Positions 19,860 through 21,941 of a stretch of DNA of 21,941 nt are shown one piece after another. The position numbers and the translations under genes are program-made. How positions within the stretch are numbered: the first letter of the stretch is position 1; every line of letters begins with the position of its first letter. The notes under the pieces are model-generated. The model saw only the letters and a list, made by a program, of their open reading frames with translations. It was not told the DNA's origin and ran no database searches. This stretch comes from CAZLHO01 sp964559455 (lineage in GTDB: Bacteria; Krumholzibacteriota; Krumholzibacteriia; LZORAL124-64-63): NCBI GenBank assembly GCA_964559455.1, contig CAZLHO010000049.1, forward strand, positions 1 through 21,941. Reading direction: 5' to 3'.

Positions 19860-20582
19860 CTAGGGCTCGATCACGGAGGCCCGATCGTCCTGCTCCCAGG
19901 CGGCCAGTTCGTCCTCGTCCAGCCCGTCAAGGCCCTCGAGAATGTCAATGCGCTCGACCACGACCGGGTCCACCGGGTTGTCGCGCGGATCGCGGGGGAC
20001 GTTGACGATGGCGTCGACGACGTCCATGCCGTGCACGACGTGGCCGAAGGCCGAATATTTGCCGTTCAGGTTCGAAGCCGCGGCCACGCAGATGAAGAAC
20101 TGGCTGCCGGCGGTGTCCGGGCCCTGGGCGCGGCCCATCGACAGCGTGCCCCGCACGTGTCGGGCGCGCGAGAACTCGGCCTTCAGGTTGACCGGCACCT
20201 GGAGCGGCGCGTAGCCGCGGGCGGCCAGGGCCTCTTCGATCTTCCTGAGCCAGGGCCGCTCCTCCTCGGTCAGCACGTCGGCCAGCATGGGGTAGCCGGT
20301 GCCGTCGTTGCGGCGGCTGGCGTCCCGCGACAGGGGGTCGCCCCCCTGGATCATGAAGCCGGGAACCACACGGTGGAAGGTCGTGCCGTCGTAGAAACCG
20401 CTGCGCGACAGGTGGACGAAGTTGGCCACGTGGTGCGGGGCGTCGTCGGGCTCGAGCAGCAGCAGGATGTCGCCGTGGCCGGTGTGCATGCGGGCGAAGG
20501 TCTGGGCGTCGGCGGCCGGAGCCGTCGCGACGAGCGTCAGGACGGCCAGCAGGGCCGCGGCCGGGATCAGGCGCATCTTCAT
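19860..20582 (-). CDS. Secreted cyclophilin-type peptidyl-prolyl cis-trans isomerase
   Basis: Catalyses cis-trans isomerisation of X-Pro bonds during folding of exported proteins. 240 residues with an N-terminal signal peptide (1-26, APAADAQ). Cyclophilin motifs: ANFVHLSRSGFYDGTTFHRVVPGFMIQGGDP (53-83, catalytic Arg71 and Gln79), RGTLSMGRA (144-152), GSQFFI (159-164), YSAFGHVVHGMDVVDAI. Between GGDP and RGTLSM there is an insertion of about 30-40 residues compared with a minimal bacterial cyclophilin. It looks helical (LTEEERPWLRKIEEALAARG, 104-123). An acidic tail follows the core. Start ATG 20582 has GGAG 5 nt upstream; a second ATG two codons later is an alternative. A periplasmic location is inferred. 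Confidence 0.92.
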   Translation of the reverse strand: MKMRLIPAAALLAVLTLVATAPAADAQTFARMHTGHGDILLLLEPDDAPHHVANFVHLSRSGFYDGTTFHRVVPGFMIQGGDPLSRDASRRNDGTGYPMLADVLTEEERPWLRKIEEALAARGYAPLQVPVNLKAEFSRARHVRGTLSMGRAQGPDTAGSQFFICVAAASNLNGKYSAFGHVVHGMDVVDAIVNVPRDPRDNPVDPVVVERIDILEGLDGLDEDELAAWEQDDRASVIEP

Positions 20583-20662
20583 CGTCGCTCCAGGTCTGGG
20601 GTGGTAGGCGCCGGCGCCGCGCCGGCCCGTATTCGATAACCTGCAAGGGGAGAAACGGCAAC

Positions 20663-20681
20663 CCCGGAAGCGGCTTCCGGG
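20663..20681 (-). other. Hairpin upstream of the prolyl isomerase gene
   Basis: CCCGGAAG / CTTCCGGG, 8 bp plus a flanking pair, with a 3-nt loop. It lies between the OmpA-gene terminator and a possible weak isomerase promoter (TTGCCG at 20656-20661, TATCGA at 20633-20638, 17-nt spacing). Possibly a second terminator element; the downstream sequence is only mildly T-rich. Confidence 0.35.
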
Positions 20682-20703
20682 TTCCGTGTCCGGCGCGGGG
20701 CGC

Positions 20704-20735
20704 AGAGAAGGGCCGCCATCATGGCGGCCCCTCTC
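20704..20735 (-). terminator. Intrinsic-type terminator of the OmpA-family lipoprotein gene
   Basis: GGGCCGCC-ATGAT-GGCGGCCC stem, extended by AGAG/CTCT on the flanks, starting about 27 nt after the stop codon. The 3' flank on the minus strand is TTCTCT, moderately T-rich. Confidence 0.65.
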
Positions 20736-20761
20736 CTATCGCTGGACGGCGCCGCCGCGGC

Positions 20762-21391
20762 CTACGTGCCGGGCTTGCGCAGGGTCAGGCGCACGAAGCG
20801 GTTCTCGGCGCGGCCCTCGGGGGTCTCGTTGTCGGCCACCGGCCGGAAGGGGCCGTAGCTGACCACGGCGAAGCGGGTGGCGTCCATGTCCAGGAAGTTG
20901 GTCATGTACCGGGTCACCGCGGCGGCGCGGGCGGCGCCGAGCTCCCAGTTCGTCGGCCAGACCGCGACGAAATCCTCGATGATCTTCTTGTTGTCGGTGT
21001 AGCCCTCGACGTAGATGTCCCAGTCCGGATACGCGTTGACGGCGTCCCGAATGGCCTCGAGCGTGGGCACCATCGTGTCCAGGATCATGACCTGGCTGTT
21101 GCCGAAGACGATCTTCTCCGGCATCGTGACCATCACGACCTCGTTCAGCTGCTCGACCAGGACGGACTTCTCGGTCTCGACCCGCTCGATGTTCTCGCGC
21201 AGCTGGGCGGCGACCTGCTCGGCCTCGGCGATGCGGGCCTCGCGATCGGCGACCTGGCCCTCGAGGTCGGCGACCTGGGCGTTCAGGTCGACGATCTGCG
21301 CCTTGTAGTCCTTGCAGGGAGAACAGCCGGAGAGCGCGGCGAAGGCGAAGGCCAGCACCGCGAGCACGGCCAAACGCTTCGATGTGAACAT
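20762..21391 (-). CDS. OmpA-family lipoprotein with coiled-coil stalk
   Basis: Links the outer membrane to peptidoglycan. 209 residues. Lipobox ALSGC gives lipidated Cys23; a second cysteine is at 26. Residues about 28-85 form a heptad-rich coiled coil (VDLNAQVADLEGQVADRE and following). The OmpA/MotB-like domain at about 88-205 contains VEGYTDN (128-134, Asp133), NWELGAARAAAVTRYM (148-163, Arg155) and GRAENRFVRL (193-202). Asp133 and Arg155 correspond to the residues that bind diaminopimelate in this family. Start ATG 21391 has AAGGAG 7 nt upstream; the open frame extends to 21586, but the lipoprotein signal sequence begins at 21391. Resembles Pal in role but with a longer stalk. Transcribed alone, with its own terminator. 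Confidence 0.9.
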   Translation of the reverse strand: MFTSKRLAVLAVLAFAFAALSGCSPCKDYKAQIVDLNAQVADLEGQVADREARIAEAEQVAAQLRENIERVETEKSVLVEQLNEVVMVTMPEKIVFGNSQVMILDTMVPTLEAIRDAVNAYPDWDIYVEGYTDNKKIIEDFVAVWPTNWELGAARAAAVTRYMTNFLDMDATRFAVVSYGPFRPVADNETPEGRAENRFVRLTLRKPGT

Positions 21392-21511
21392 ACCATCACT
21401 CCTTTTCGGATCGCGGCGGCAACACCGGCGAACTCCATTTCCCGCCCAGCGGGTAGCCGCCAACCACGCCCGACGTCCGGCAAGCGGACCGGCCGACGTT
21501 GTCGGGACGCA

Positions 21512-21541
21512 AGAATACCAGCCTCGACTGGCGAAATTTAA
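21512..21541 (-). promoter_or_regulatory. Possible promoter of the OmpA-family lipoprotein gene
   Basis: The stretch 21510-21590 is clearly AT-richer than its surroundings. The best pairing is TTAAAT (21536-21541) and TATTCT (21512-21517) with 18-nt spacing, which is weak at -35. The leader that follows includes a GTCCG-CTTGC-CGGAC-type hairpin near 21476-21490. Confidence 0.3.
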
Positions 21542-21584
21542 CCCGGAAGTCGATGCCCGAAAAGCTCTTTTTGCATAAGTCCGC

Positions 21585-21611
21585 AAAAATCGGGCCCGCC
21601 TTCACGGGCCC
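21585..21611 (-). terminator. Intrinsic terminator of the AsnRS-like gene
   Basis: GGGCCCG-TGAAGG-CGGGCCC followed by GATTTTTGC on the minus strand, the only textbook hairpin-plus-T-tract in the window. The TGA stop codon of the AsnRS-like frame is the first three bases of the loop. Confidence 0.85.
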
Positions 21612-21941
21612 AGCAGATTCCACCGGCGGGGAAAAGCCACGCTTTCGGCCGCATCGCAGAGGCCGCAGAGCCAGGCGACGGCGCGATCGACGCCCAGGGC
21701 GAAGCCGGCCCTGGGGAAGGCGCCGAAGCGGTCGAGCGCGTCGGCCCAGGCCGGGTACGGCCCCCCCGCGGGCGCGGCGACGGCCGCCCGCGACCATCCG
21801 GACAGGATCTCCCCCGCCTCCGGAACGATCAGCAGGAAGTCGCGGCCGCGGCGGGCCAGCGCCGGCGCCGGGGCCGTCAACAGGTAGGGCGCGGCCGGCG
21901 GTCCGGCGCGGCGGGCTATAAGTAGCAAGATACCCAAGAGC
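21602..21941 (-). CDS. C-terminal end of an asparaginyl-tRNA synthetase-like class II protein, 5' end cut by window edge
   Basis: About 113 codons are visible, ending at TGA 21602-21604; the frame is open at the right edge. The end reads DRFGAFPRAGFALGVDRAVAWLCGL ... VAFPRRWNLLGP (split here), which aligns with the AsnRS/AspRS C-terminus ('GSVPHSGFGLGLERVVAWLCGL...PFPR'), including class II motif 3 with its arginine. Further upstream, YLLTAPAP and PEAGEILSGWSR resemble the AsnRS region before motif 3. Two motif-3 positions differ from consensus (G to A, E to D). The first ten codons at the edge (GGT, CTA, CTT, ATA) are AT-rich and unlike the GC-rich remainder. It may be a divergent AsnRS, an AsnRS-derived paralogue or a decaying copy; motifs 1 and 2 lie outside the window. 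Confidence 0.6.
   Translation of the reverse strand, partial: LLGILLLIARRAGPPAAPYLLTAPAPALARRGRDFLLIVPEAGEILSGWSRAAVAAPAGGPYPAWADALDRFGAFPRAGFALGVDRAVAWLCGLCDAAESVAFPRRWNLLGP

Noticed and set aside
21396..21797. A 133-codon minus-strand frame spanning the AsnRS-like gene, its terminator and the OmpA leader
   Set aside because: It crosses an intrinsic terminator, is arginine-rich, and is out of frame with both recognised proteins.

Overview
This 21.9 kb window comes from a very GC-rich, Gram-negative (two-membrane) bacterium. The evidence is a TonB-dependent receptor, two lipoproteins with lipobox cysteines, a FadL/PorV-like outer-membrane barrel and an OmpA-type peptidoglycan-binding protein. 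The style of the envelope proteins (calcium-loop 'DDDGDGLIDED' repeats, a receptor with an N-terminal carboxypeptidase-regulatory-like domain, large orphan lipoproteins) recalls Krumholzibacteriota, Eisenbacteria or Gemmatimonadota. That placement is an impression from sequence style, not a phylogenetic result. I see no tRNA, rRNA, CRISPR array, insertion sequence or phage gene.

Layout. (1) 1-4219, minus strand: a strong promoter (4191-4219), a leader of about 190 nt with hairpins next to the Shine-Dalgarno, a TonB-dependent receptor, then a secreted protein with calcium-binding-like loops that runs off the left edge. (2) 4221-7904, minus: a three-gene dipeptide/oligopeptide-type ABC importer (two permeases and one fused double ATPase) joined by two ATGA overlaps. 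It has its own promoter and no substrate-binding protein in view. (3) 7819-8160: a divergent intergenic region. (4) 8161-11515, plus: a two-gene cassette of a 681-residue lipoprotein with repeated beta-rich segments and a FadL/PorV-like outer-membrane barrel. It ends in a long hairpin that also covers the stop codon of the convergent gene. (5) 11555-16889, minus: the glycine cleavage operon gcvT-gcvH-gcvPA-gcvPB followed by a LipM-type octanoyltransferase/lipoate ligase. (6) 16913-19833, minus: uvrA with its own promoter. (7) 19860-21391, minus: a secreted cyclophilin-type prolyl isomerase and an OmpA-family lipoprotein with a coiled coil. (8) 21602-21941, minus: the C-terminal end of an asparaginyl-tRNA-synthetase-like protein, cut by the right edge and followed by a classical intrinsic terminator.

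How the genes work together: the glycine cleavage block is self-contained. T, H and the split P protein form the enzyme system, and the last gene probably supplies the acyl/lipoyl group that GcvH needs. Most of the remaining genes concern the cell envelope: uptake across the outer membrane (receptor, barrel), uptake across the inner membrane (ABC importer), periplasmic folding (prolyl isomerase) and anchoring of the outer membrane to peptidoglycan (OmpA lipoprotein). The least understood part is the lipoprotein-barrel pair at 8161-11515.
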